Part shown: piece by piece, positions 43,369-51,967 of the stretch
How the letters are laid out: every line of letters begins with the position of its first letter
How positions within the stretch are numbered: the stretch's first letter is position 1
DNA from: Nitrospira sp. CR1.2
GTDB lineage: Bacteria; Nitrospirota; Nitrospiria; Nitrospirales; Nitrospiraceae
Length of the DNA stretch: 64,000 nt
Direction of reading: 5' to 3'
NCBI GenBank assembly: GCA_014055495.1
Contig: WIAG01000002.1
Coordinates: 62,001-126,000, forward strand
Translations under genes and position numbers: made by a program
Notes under the pieces: generated by a model
Databases searched by the model: none
What the model saw: the letters and a program-made list of their open reading frames with translations, nothing else
Told to the model about the DNA's origin: nothing

Positions 43369-44525
43369 GCCAATCGATCCTTTCGCCACACCAGGAGATA
43401 GACAAAGAAGGGGCCACCGGCCAACGCCGTGATCACCCCGACCGGCACCTCCGACGGCACAAACAGCGTACGCGCTGCCGTATCCGCCACCATCAAGAAC
43501 ATGCCGCCGACCAATGCCGAGGCCGGCAATAACAGCCGGTGGTCGGCTCCAAGCACGAGACGGACGGCGTGGGGCACAATCATGCCGATGAACCCGATCA
43601 TGCCGCTGAACGATACTACGGCCCCGGTCATGAGGGCCGACACCAGAAAGATGAACCGTTTGACACGTTCCGTGTCGATCCCCAACGAGTGCGCCGGCTC
43701 TTCGCCCAAGGCCAAGATATTGAGCACCCGTACGTGCTTGAAGAGCAGCACGAGCCCGATCACCAGATAACCGGACAAGGCCGCCAGCACCGGATAGGCC
43801 GGCGCAGTGAGCGACCCCATCAACCATGCCATCATGCCGAACGACCGATTCGGCTCCATGATGGAGGTGATGAACATGATGAGCGCGGAGAAAATCGCAT
43901 TGAGGATGACCCCGGCCAGGAGCACCGAGTGAATCGGCAGCCGCTCATGGGTCGCCGCCATCCGGTAGATCACCGCGAGGGCGACGAGCCCGCCGACAAA
44001 TCCACACACCGGCAGGATCGACAAGGCCAGCACCGTGGTGCCGATACCGAACAGCACGGCGACGGCGACACCCAAAGCCGCCCCGCTGGAGACCCCCAGC
44101 ACATAGGGATCGGCGAGCGGATTCCGGAGTAAGGCCTGCAACGCCACGCCGACTGAGGCAAGACAGCTTCCCACCAAAAATCCGAGCACCACGCGCGGCA
44201 GGCGGACCTGAAACAGAATGACGCCGGTCGTATCGACCATCCGCTCGTCGACCGGTCGATCGAACAGCAGCGACGAGAAGAGGCCGATGATGCGCCCCAC
44301 TCCGATATATTGTGTCCCCACCTGTAGGCAGACGAGGCCCAAGAGCCAAGCGACGAGCGACAGGACCGTCATCACACGCCACCAACGGGAGGGCGTCAGG
44401 ATCGAATCCTGAACCGGCCGATCGTCTGCGATCGTGGGCGGCTCGGATGGCACGATACCGGCGGACAAGGTCGAGGCAGTCAAGGGGGACGTGGGAGGCG
44501 TGGGGTGGCGGGCTGCCGGCATCAT
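43365..44525 (-). CDS. btuC: Cobalamin ABC transporter permease (FecCD family)
   Basis: 386 residues with about ten membrane helices. Family motifs include 'LRNPLADPYVLGVSSGAALGVAV', 'WLMGSLTAPAYPVL' and 'GMIGFIGMIVPHAVRLVLGADHRLLLP'. A 50-residue polar N-terminal extension precedes the first helix. It begins with ATGATG overlapping the btuF stop and ends overlapping btuD. It forms the inner-membrane channel for corrinoids. Confidence 0.92.
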   Translation of the reverse strand: MMPAARHPTPPTSPLTASTLSAGIVPSEPPTIADDRPVQDSILTPSRWWRVMTVLSLVAWLLGLVCLQVGTQYIGVGRIIGLFSSLLFDRPVDERMVDTTGVILFQVRLPRVVLGFLVGSCLASVGVALQALLRNPLADPYVLGVSSGAALGVAVAVLFGIGTTVLALSILPVCGFVGGLVALAVIYRMAATHERLPIHSVLLAGVILNAIFSALIMFITSIMEPNRSFGMMAWLMGSLTAPAYPVLAALSGYLVIGLVLLFKHVRVLNILALGEEPAHSLGIDTERVKRFIFLVSALMTGAVVSFSGMIGFIGMIVPHAVRLVLGADHRLLLPASALVGGMFLMVADTAARTLFVPSEVPVGVITALAGGPFFVYLLVWRKDRLA

Positions 44526-45544
44526 GGCTGTCCCGGCGCCGGTTCCGACGCGAAGGCTTCGGGGTGGATCGCCCTGGCCAGCGCCTCCAGCCCTTCCATG
44601 ACGCGCGGACCCGGCCGGTTGAGGGCGTCGGCCGGCACTTCACGAAGTCGGTTGTCCCGAACGGCGGTCACCGTCGTCCAGCGTCTCCAGGCCTCCTGCT
44701 CGCTCCGCGGCACGGTTTCGACCGACCCTCTGGGGAACAGCAGGATTTCGGGATCTTCCCGCAACACCGTTTCCATCGTGAGACGCGGGTAGGAGGCCTT
44801 CGCCGCCGATGCGATATTCAGCCCACCGGCAAGCCCGATCATCTGGTGAATGTAACTACCCGGTCCCACCGTAATAAGCGGCTGGCTATTGATGACATAC
44901 AAAACCCGGACACGTGCCAGCGACTCCGTTCTGGCGGTGAGTTCCGCCATCCGGTTGCGCATCGCCAGAGTCATCGCATGTGCGGCCGTGGCGCGATCGA
45001 AAATGCGTCCCAAGGTATGCAGATGCGAAAAAATGCTTTCTAACGAGGTGGCCTCCAAGAGCAGCACCGGAATTTTGAGTTCTTCCAGCTTGGCCAGCAC
45101 AGTCGCCCGATGAAACTCCCGGGGCGCAACGATCAACTCCGGTCGAAGCGCGATCAGCGATTCAAGGTCGGGATTGGCGTAGCCGACCTTGGATTTGGTC
45201 TTGGCCGCCGGCGGGAAGTCGCAAAACTCGGTCACCCCGACAATCTGTTCATCCAGTCCCAACGCAAACAACATCTCCGTGATGCTGGGCGCGAGCGACA
45301 CCACCCGCGCAGGCGCCTTGGCCACATAGAGTTTCCTCCCCGCGTCGTCGATAAACGTGCGCGGCGTGATGTTGGCCATAAACGGCATGCCCGTGAGGAT
45401 GCCTTGTTGACGGCGTTTCATCACTGCATCATCCTCCAACGATTGCGCGAACACGGGCGCCACACAGGTGAGCAACACATACCAGACGACTCCAAGGATG
45501 CCGGCAACGCAGCAGCGAACGGGGATCGGTCGGACGGCGCGCAA
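44522..45544 (-). CDS. btuF: Periplasmic cobalamin-binding protein
   Basis: 340 residues. The signal peptide 'CCVAGILGVVWYVLLTCVAPVFAQ' precedes a type III binding-protein fold: 'PARVVSLAPSITEMLFALGLDEQIVGVT', 'DLESLIALRPELIVAP' and 'LRNRMAELT'-type helices. It delivers corrinoids to BtuCD. The start is a TTG only 2 bp after the U-tract of the riboswitch terminator. No separate SD exists except GGGGA in the terminator stem, so translation may also depend on that stem opening. Confidence 0.9.
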   Translation of the reverse strand: MRAVRPIPVRCCVAGILGVVWYVLLTCVAPVFAQSLEDDAVMKRRQQGILTGMPFMANITPRTFIDDAGRKLYVAKAPARVVSLAPSITEMLFALGLDEQIVGVTEFCDFPPAAKTKSKVGYANPDLESLIALRPELIVAPREFHRATVLAKLEELKIPVLLLEATSLESIFSHLHTLGRIFDRATAAHAMTLAMRNRMAELTARTESLARVRVLYVINSQPLITVGPGSYIHQMIGLAGGLNIASAAKASYPRLTMETVLREDPEILLFPRGSVETVPRSEQEAWRRWTTVTAVRDNRLREVPADALNRPGPRVMEGLEALARAIHPEAFASEPAPGQP

Positions 45545-45546
45545 AT

Positions 45547-45584
45547 AAAAAAAATCCCCAGGGCCAACGTGGAACCCTGAGGAT
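45547..45584 (-). terminator. Rho-independent terminator of the btuF riboswitch
   Basis: On the minus strand ATCCTCAGGG pairs with CCCTGGGGAT (one G-U) around an inner CCA/TGG stem, followed by eight T. It sits between the cobalamin riboswitch and the btuF start, so it is the transcriptional expression platform. Confidence 0.88.
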
Positions 45585-45640
45585 TGCCCGCACCATCATC
45601 CTCGCCTATTCCCCAGCCCACGAGGGAATAAAGGGTCTTC

Positions 45641-45862
45641 CTCGGGCAGGTCTTCTGGCTCATGGTTCGTCCTACTCCCCGCGCCTTCCCAGCAGGCCGG
45701 TGATTCGTCTCTCGTGAACCGTCTCTCGCGTCAGGAACCAGACGCTTCACGAACAACGCTTCACGGCCACGCGAGTGGCGTCAGCGGGTTTCGTCCCCAT
45801 TTACAGCGGCGGGACCGCGAGGGTTTTACACCCTCTTCCCTTGACCCAAGGTGTCTTGAAAC
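45641..45862 (-). promoter_or_regulatory. Cobalamin riboswitch upstream of btuFCD
   Basis: The minus strand reads AAGGGAAGAGGGTGTAAAAC, CCTCGCGGTCCCGCCGCTGT, then GCCACT (45779-45774), GGGAAGGC (45690-45683) and the B12 box GAGCCAGAAGACCTGCC. All core elements of the Cobalamin family are present. The arm between GCCACT and GGGAAGGC (about 83 nt) contains a two-arm copy of the intergenic repeat. A promoter lies just upstream and a terminator downstream. Confidence 0.93.
45704..45765. repeat. Two-arm palindromic repeat inside the btuF riboswitch
   Basis: TCTCTCGTGAACCGTCTCTCGCG and CGCTTCACGAACAACGCTTCACG face each other within the variable arm of the riboswitch. They match the left and right arms seen at 3511 and 7228, with two differences in the left arm. 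Confidence 0.72.
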
Positions 45863-45869
45863 GAGGCAA

Positions 45870-45899
45870 ACTCTAGGAGAGGAGGGCTGATCTTGTCAA
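45870..45899 (-). promoter_or_regulatory. Sigma70 promoter for riboswitch-btuFCD
   Basis: On the minus strand TTGACA, 18 bp and TAGAGT place the transcription start near 45862, right at the 5' end of the riboswitch. Confidence 0.75.
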
Positions 45900-45972
45900 G
45901 AGGAACCGCGAGCGAAGGCCTCAGCGGAACGTCCACAGACGAACCGCCGGAACCGGAGGCGCAAGAAACCCA

Positions 45973-46230
45973 CTAGGAGCGGTAACGAAGTTTGAGGATG
46001 AGAATGGCGAGTGTGAGGACCAGCGTGACAAGGTTCGCGAGGATGATGGGAAGGGCGCCGAGCAGCAGTCCGTAGACCAGCCAAAGAAACACTCCGGTCA
46101 CAAAGGTGAGTAACATGCCCAAGGACACGTCCTGCGCGGAGCGGGTGCGCCAGGTCTGCTGCAGTTGGGGGATAAACGCGATCGTGGTAAGGGTGCCGGC
46201 AAGCAACCCGACGAGCGTGACCACATCCAT
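45973..46230 (-). CDS. SemiSWEET-type sugar transporter
   Basis: 85 residues from the internal ATG 'MDVVTLVGLLAGTLTTIAFIPQL'. Three membrane helices and the PQ motif in 'AFIPQLQQTWRTRSAQDVSLGM' are typical of bacterial SemiSWEETs, which dimerise to move mono- or disaccharides down a gradient. The upstream extension in the ORF track is polar and adds nothing. No sugar gene is adjacent. Confidence 0.85.
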   Translation of the reverse strand: MDVVTLVGLLAGTLTTIAFIPQLQQTWRTRSAQDVSLGMLLTFVTGVFLWLVYGLLLGALPIILANLVTLVLTLAILILKLRYRS

Positions 46231-46389
46231 GGGAGACCTCCGTGACGGTGAAGGGCCTTGCACAGGAAGGAGGGTATCCACAGAGGAGAATTCACCCCGA
46301 CCGCTTGTCTTAGCCCGTGGCGCTATGGTAGCATCCCGCTTCGTTTACGCACTAGTCGGTGAAAGACGCCGCAACAAAGGAGTAGGGCC

Positions 46390-46581
46390 GTGGCATTTGC
46401 TTGTGATCTCTGTGGGAAGAAACACCAAACCGGTAACAACGTGAGCCACGCGAACAACAAGACGAAGCGCGTCTTCAATCCCAACTTGCAACGCGTGAAA
46501 GCGCTCGTCAATGGCTCGGCCCTACGCATCCGCGTGTGCACCCGCTGCCTGCGCTCCGGCCTGGTTAAAAAAGCCGTCTAG
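46390..46581 (+). CDS. rpmB: 50S ribosomal protein L28
   Basis: 63 residues with a GTG start. '[33 protein letters not shown]' is the L28 signature, and the two Cys pairs (CDLC, CTRC) mark the zinc-binding C+ form. It is a large-subunit structural protein. It is transcribed alone here (no rpmG next to it). TTGTCT and TAGCAT, 18 bp apart near 46304-46333, could be its promoter. Confidence 0.95.
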   Translation: MAFACDLCGKKHQTGNNVSHANNKTKRVFNPNLQRVKALVNGSALRIRVCTRCLRSGLVKKAV

Positions 46582-46818
46582 TCGTCCTCCCGTCTCCCCG
46601 CTCTTTTTTATCCAGGGCCATACTTTACACTCGTGGTGCGCCCGCTCGATTCCGTTAAGCACCGAATCCTATCCGCCGAAGGTGCTCCGTACATCTGAAC
46701 TCTCCAACGCTTCGCTTCCCGAAAATCAACTCACAGAAGACGGCTTCGGCTGATCGGTGTACAATCCGATCGCACTCACGACAGCACTGGGAAGGTTCCC
46801 TTCGAACCGGGAGGCATC

Positions 46819-47190
46819 ATGACACATCTCCGTCGAATGCTCGCTCTCATCGCCATCACCATCAGCGTCGCCGCTTGCAGTCACCTGCAGACCAAGGAAG
46901 GGGCCTACCTTGACTCCGCCAAAGGCCGGGCCACGCAAGCGGAGGTTCGCCAGGCACTCGGCGCGCCCAAAGCAGTTCGCAAGGGCGACGCCGGAGAAGG
47001 CGTCTGGGTCTATGAATTTCGCGAACAACAGTCCGGCAACCGCTACACCCCGCCCGGCACCTGGTGCGAGGAGTACCTGCTCACATTCGACGACAAGGCC
47101 GTGCTGCAAAAATGGAAACAGGTCTCCCACTTCCACGGCGGCGAACTCATGCCGACGGAATGTATTCCGGGGATGGAGCTCGCGAAGTAG
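46819..47190 (+). CDS. Small lipoprotein with SmpA/OmlA-like domain
   Basis: 123 residues. The lipobox is 'SVAAC', with lipidation expected at C20. The body 'GRATQAEVRQALGAPKAVRKGDAGEGVWVYEF' resembles the SmpA/OmlA (BamE-like) fold, where a short helix pair precedes a G.P..V..G...WVY sheet. Two further Cys (C82, C114) could form a disulfide. It probably sits in the outer or inner membrane facing the periplasm. A TACAAT at 46760 may be its -10 box. The 237 bp before it (46582-46818) holds nothing else clear. Confidence 0.75.
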   Translation: MTHLRRMLALIAITISVAACSHLQTKEGAYLDSAKGRATQAEVRQALGAPKAVRKGDAGEGVWVYEFREQQSGNRYTPPGTWCEEYLLTFDDKAVLQKWKQVSHFHGGELMPTECIPGMELAK

Positions 47191-47372
47191 TGACGCAACA
47201 TCCTGTCTCGCCAATCAGGCCAGCAGCCCGTGATGCAGAGGCACCGGCTGAATGGTCCCTCCAGCAATTTGTACAAGAATGTGCCGCTTTGGAGCCACGT
47301 CAGTAGAGAAACACCGCCTTTTGTGGACATTCTCATATTCTGGCCGACCTCCCGCATGGTACGACGCTTGCT

Positions 47373-47393
47373 GAGTATCATTCACAGATACTC
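47373..47393 (+). promoter_or_regulatory. Inverted repeat next to the GH26-like gene start
   Basis: GAGTATC-ATTCACA-GATACTC is a perfect 7 bp inverted repeat ending 1 bp before the GGAGG ribosome binding site and 9 bp before the ATG. It could be an operator or an mRNA hairpin. Confidence 0.5.
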
Positions 47394-47402
47394 GGAGGTA
47401 CT

Positions 47403-48803
47403 ATGCTAAAAACACACATTGCCGCCATTCTCGCACTGAGTTTCATATCGGGGATCTGGATCTCCTTCGACTCAGTCTCCCCCGCAGAGGCCCAGAACTG
47501 GCTTTCCCGCAAAAGACGCCAGCTGCAAACGCAACCGGTCATTGCTCCAGCAACTCAAACGACGACTGCCCGTGACTATTCAGTGCTCAAGGTCGCCCCT
47601 CCTCCTGCAGCCGGTCTCTACATAGGCCAGTACGAATGGGTCCAAAATGACATTGCATCGTTTGAATCGGCCAGCGGACGGAAAACTGCGCTCTGGTCGA
47701 AGCACCGCGGGACCTGGGCGAATGGGTACGATGCGGCTGGGCAACCGCACTTCGATGTACAGGCCGCGAATCTTGCCTGGCAAGATGGCAAGGTGATTGT
47801 AGTTCAGGCCTACAACACCCACCCGGCTCCCGGCGAGTCTGAGGCGCCGGAAGGCTTTACCGTCGACAAACTCCTCAGCGGCCTCTACGACGCGGAACTT
47901 CGGAGGTTTGCCGGCGAGCTTCGCCAGTATGGAAAGCCGACCTTTTTCATTTCCGGGCGAGAGCCGAATGGGATCGGTGCCGACTATTTCGGTGGCTTCG
48001 GCCCGGCAGGAGACAAGTCCTTGCAATGGGCGATCGAGAACAAGCGTGGCTTTGCGGAGTTCAATCCCTCCTCCATGCCGTATAGTTCGCTCTATAGCGA
48101 CATCGGCACACCACAAATCTGCGACGGGGTCGAACGCCTCAAAGCCGCGCAACGCTACTACTACGATTTTTTTGTTCGCCGGGAAGGACTCAAGTTTCTC
48201 ACGTTTGATTCAATGGGATGGGCAGTGCACCAACAGAATCAGATCGACTACGACGTGGCGGACCTTCCGGCCACAGTCGACAAGACCTACGCGAAGCAAC
48301 TTCTTCAAAGCTGCCACTCATTTGCGAACTTTTATCCGGGCGACCAATACGTCGACTGGGTCAGCCTCGATTTTTATATGATCGATTATTATGCGACGGA
48401 CTGGCCCGGGCTCACCCAAGACTACGTGATCCCCATTGACAATCACTTCGTAGCGTTGGATGCCGTGCTGCAAGAGGTGAAGACCGTAGCGCCCTCCAAG
48501 CCCGTGTTCTTCATGGAGTTGGGGTTCCCCGATGGCACACAACAGAATTCGAGTTGGGCGGCCCAGAAAATCGCGGCAGCGCTTCCCCGCATTATCTCAG
48601 GCTATCCGCAGATTCATGGCTTTGCCTTGTGGTCGGCCCATCCCTCATGGATGATCCCCGGGGTCTTCCCCTACGACTGCCTCATCCGACCGGGAACCCA
48701 GCAGGCAGCGGCGTTGAAAAACGCCGTCACGAATAATCCTTCGTCCTTTCTTTCCTGCGTCTATCTCTCCGATGGAAAGTTACACCCGAATTGCGCGAAT
48801 TAG
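47403..48803 (+). CDS. Secreted glycoside hydrolase-like protein (GH26-type fold)
   Basis: 466 residues. The signal peptide ends 'SPAEAQ'. The TIM-barrel domain starts 'GLYIGQYEWVQNDIASFESASGRK', like the first strand of GH26 beta-mannanases. E187 in 'FFISGREPNG' fits the acid/base Glu and E372 in 'PVFFMELGFP' the nucleophile. The C-terminal Cys residues may form disulfides. It lies just before, and opposite to, the exopolysaccharide cluster, so it may trim or degrade that polymer. The family call rests on motifs seen by eye; the substrate is unknown. Confidence 0.6.
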   Translation: MLKTHIAAILALSFISGIWISFDSVSPAEAQNWLSRKRRQLQTQPVIAPATQTTTARDYSVLKVAPPPAAGLYIGQYEWVQNDIASFESASGRKTALWSKHRGTWANGYDAAGQPHFDVQAANLAWQDGKVIVVQAYNTHPAPGESEAPEGFTVDKLLSGLYDAELRRFAGELRQYGKPTFFISGREPNGIGADYFGGFGPAGDKSLQWAIENKRGFAEFNPSSMPYSSLYSDIGTPQICDGVERLKAAQRYYYDFFVRREGLKFLTFDSMGWAVHQQNQIDYDVADLPATVDKTYAKQLLQSCHSFANFYPGDQYVDWVSLDFYMIDYYATDWPGLTQDYVIPIDNHFVALDAVLQEVKTVAPSKPVFFMELGFPDGTQQNSSWAAQKIAAALPRIISGYPQIHGFALWSAHPSWMIPGVFPYDCLIRPGTQQAAALKNAVTNNPSSFLSCVYLSDGKLHPNCAN

Positions 48804-48858
48804 AGAAGTCCGGATAGCAGGTCCTCGCTACCTGCACAGGAGGAGAGACATGCGGGAC

Positions 48859-49819
<961 letters not shown>

Positions 49820-49821
49820 GT

Positions 49822-50829
49822 CTATCGCGCTCCCCTCGTGCCATCAAGGATCCCTCGCTCGGCGCGAAGATCGGCCTCGACCATCATCCTGATGAGTTCC
49901 CCAAAGGACACCTTCGGTTCCCACCCCAACACCCGTTTGGCCTTTGACGCATCACCGATCAGCAGATCCACTTCGGTCGGTCGATAATAACGGGGATCAA
50001 TTTTCACATACTGTTTCCAGTCCAGATCGAGATAGCTGAAAGTCTGCTCCAGAAAATCTCGCACCGTATGCGTTTCACCCGTGGCAATCACATAGTCATC
50101 AGGTTGATCGGCTTGCAACATCATCCACATCGCCGTGACGTAATCGCCGGCAAATCCCCAATCCCGCTTGGCGTCAAGATTTCCGAGAAACAATTCCTGC
50201 TGAACGCCTAATTTGATACGAGCGGCGGCGCGAGTGATCTTACGGGTAACGAACGTCTCTCCCCGTCGGGGCGACTCATGATTGAACAAAATACCGCTAC
50301 AGGCAAAGAGATTGTATGCCTCGCGGTAGTTGACCGTGATCCAATGGGCATAGACCTTGGCCGCCCCATACGGACTGCGTGGATAAAAGGGCGTGGTTTC
50401 CCGCTGAGGGATCTCCTGTACCAGGCCAAACATTTCGCTGGACGAGGCCTGATAAAACTTCGGGTGAATGCCTGATTCACGAATCGCCTCTAACAGACGA
50501 ACGGCCCCCAGAGCCGTGACCTCGGCGGTATATTCAGGGACATCGAAGCTCACGCGCACGTGGCTCTGCGCACCTAAGTTGTAAATCTCATCCGGCTGAA
50601 TCATGCGAAGAATTTTATTCAGCGAGCTTGCGTCGTTCAAATCTCCGTAAACCAGCCGCAACCTCGGTTCAGCGACATGCGGATCCTGGTAGATCGCGTC
50701 GATCCTGGCGGTATTGAAGGAACTGGATCGCCGGATAATGCCATGCACTTCGTATCCCTTCGACAACAACAGCTCTGCGAGATATGATCCATCCTGTCCG
50801 CTGATGCCGGTAATCAATGCCTTTTTCAC
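49822..50829 (-). CDS. gmd: GDP-mannose 4,6-dehydratase
   Basis: 335 residues, an extended SDR. '[34 protein letters not shown]' is the Gmd N-terminus. '[37 protein letters not shown]' holds the Ser-Tyr-Lys active site with Glu next to Ser. '[14 protein letters not shown]' and '[13 protein letters not shown]' are GDP-sugar motifs. It makes GDP-4-keto-6-deoxy-D-mannose, the precursor of GDP-fucose, rhamnose or perosamine. It is coupled to the fcl gene downstream. Confidence 0.95.
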   Translation of the reverse strand: MKKALITGISGQDGSYLAELLLSKGYEVHGIIRRSSSFNTARIDAIYQDPHVAEPRLRLVYGDLNDASSLNKILRMIQPDEIYNLGAQSHVRVSFDVPEYTAEVTALGAVRLLEAIRESGIHPKFYQASSSEMFGLVQEIPQRETTPFYPRSPYGAAKVYAHWITVNYREAYNLFACSGILFNHESPRRGETFVTRKITRAAARIKLGVQQELFLGNLDAKRDWGFAGDYVTAMWMMLQADQPDDYVIATGETHTVRDFLEQTFSYLDLDWKQYVKIDPRYYRPTEVDLLIGDASKAKRVLGWEPKVSFGELIRMMVEADLRAERGILDGTRGAR

Positions 50830-50923
50830 GGTGTTGCCTCACTCTGTTGTTACAACCTGAATTCTCCGACCGACTCCGCAGACGGCTCGGCTGCCGGCCC
50901 TGCCTGACACGATACTCGTCTCC

Positions 50924-51937
50924 CTATCCTCGTCCCATGCCTTGAAAGATCTGCCGCTCACACCAGGCATACGTCTGCTCTAGGCCTTCTTGAATACTTG
51001 TCTTGGGAGACCAATCGAGGAGAGTGTGCGCCCTGGTCCAATCTGCCGCCCGATCGACATCCCCTTCCGGCTTACTGGTATCGAAACGAATGTCGATTGG
51101 CTTGCGGGAAATCGCACAGACCCGCTCCGCAATTTCCTTGATCGACGTACTGTAATCCGGACCGATCTGGATGACGCCTTGATTCATCCCCTTGGTGGCC
51201 ACGGACACCAAGGCATCCACAATATCGCTCACGAATACAAACGCCCGTCGCTGCTTGCCAGATCCCCAGACTACAAACTCTTCATCCGGATGCCGAATGG
51301 CTTTGCGAATCAGAGAAGGAATGACCTGCGACTTTTCCGGCGACATTTCACAGTGCGGACCGTACACGTTGTGGAAGCGGAGAATGCCGATGTCGAGCAA
51401 CTTTTCTTTCCTAGCCAAATCACAACCCATTTCCCCCATCAGCTTGCTCCAACCGTAAGAAGACTCCGGTGACGCGGGATAGACATCGTCTTCTTTGAAC
51501 GGGGGCGGATTCAATTTGCTTTGGCGTTCAGCGGGATAACTGCACGCAGTCCCGACATACACGTAGGACGAGGCCTTATTCGCAATAGCCGCCCGTAACA
51601 TGTTGGAGTCAATGATCAGGTTCGTATTGAACAGCGAAAACTGGTTACCGAATACATAGTTGATACCGGCGACCACATCAGCCAGGTGATAGACGATGTC
51701 CTGTCCTTCCGTCGCTCGTTCGCAGTTTCGATAGTCCGCGAGGTCCAGTTCCAAAAAGCGGTGTTCCAAATCAATCACCGGTACACCGTCCTCTCCGATC
51801 AAGTTTGATTTCTTGCCCCGCCAGAGATTGTCCGCGACCGTCACCTGTGCGCCTTCGGCGGCAAGCCGGGTCACGAGATGAGACCCGATCTGGCCGGCTC
51901 CTCCGGTGACAAGTACGCGTTTATTTTTCCAGTACAT
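50924..51937 (-). CDS. NAD-dependent sugar epimerase (extended SDR)
   Basis: 337 residues. The NAD site is 'VLVTGGAGQIGSHLVTRL'. 'GTACSYPAERQ' and 'YGWSKLMGEM' give the S/C and YxxxK active site; the Cys before Ser ('ACSYP') resembles GDP-mannose 3,5-epimerases and fucose synthases, which need a catalytic Cys. 'VVWGSGKQRRAFVFVSDIVDAL' follows. It probably acts on a GDP-hexose next to gmd and fcl. UDP-glucuronate-type epimerases are an alternative. Confidence 0.85.
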   Translation of the reverse strand: MYWKNKRVLVTGGAGQIGSHLVTRLAAEGAQVTVADNLWRGKKSNLIGEDGVPVIDLEHRFLELDLADYRNCERATEGQDIVYHLADVVAGINYVFGNQFSLFNTNLIIDSNMLRAAIANKASSYVYVGTACSYPAERQSKLNPPPFKEDDVYPASPESSYGWSKLMGEMGCDLARKEKLLDIGILRFHNVYGPHCEMSPEKSQVIPSLIRKAIRHPDEEFVVWGSGKQRRAFVFVSDIVDALVSVATKGMNQGVIQIGPDYSTSIKEIAERVCAISRKPIDIRFDTSKPEGDVDRAADWTRAHTLLDWSPKTSIQEGLEQTYAWCERQIFQGMGRG

Positions 51938-51967
51938 GGTGTTCCCCTTTCCCGCTGCAATAAGTTC

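Noticed and set aside
43369-43827. Upstream part of the 451-residue ORF over btuC
   Set aside because: It overlaps btuC in another frame and does not resemble ABC ATPases; the family fold starts after 43368.
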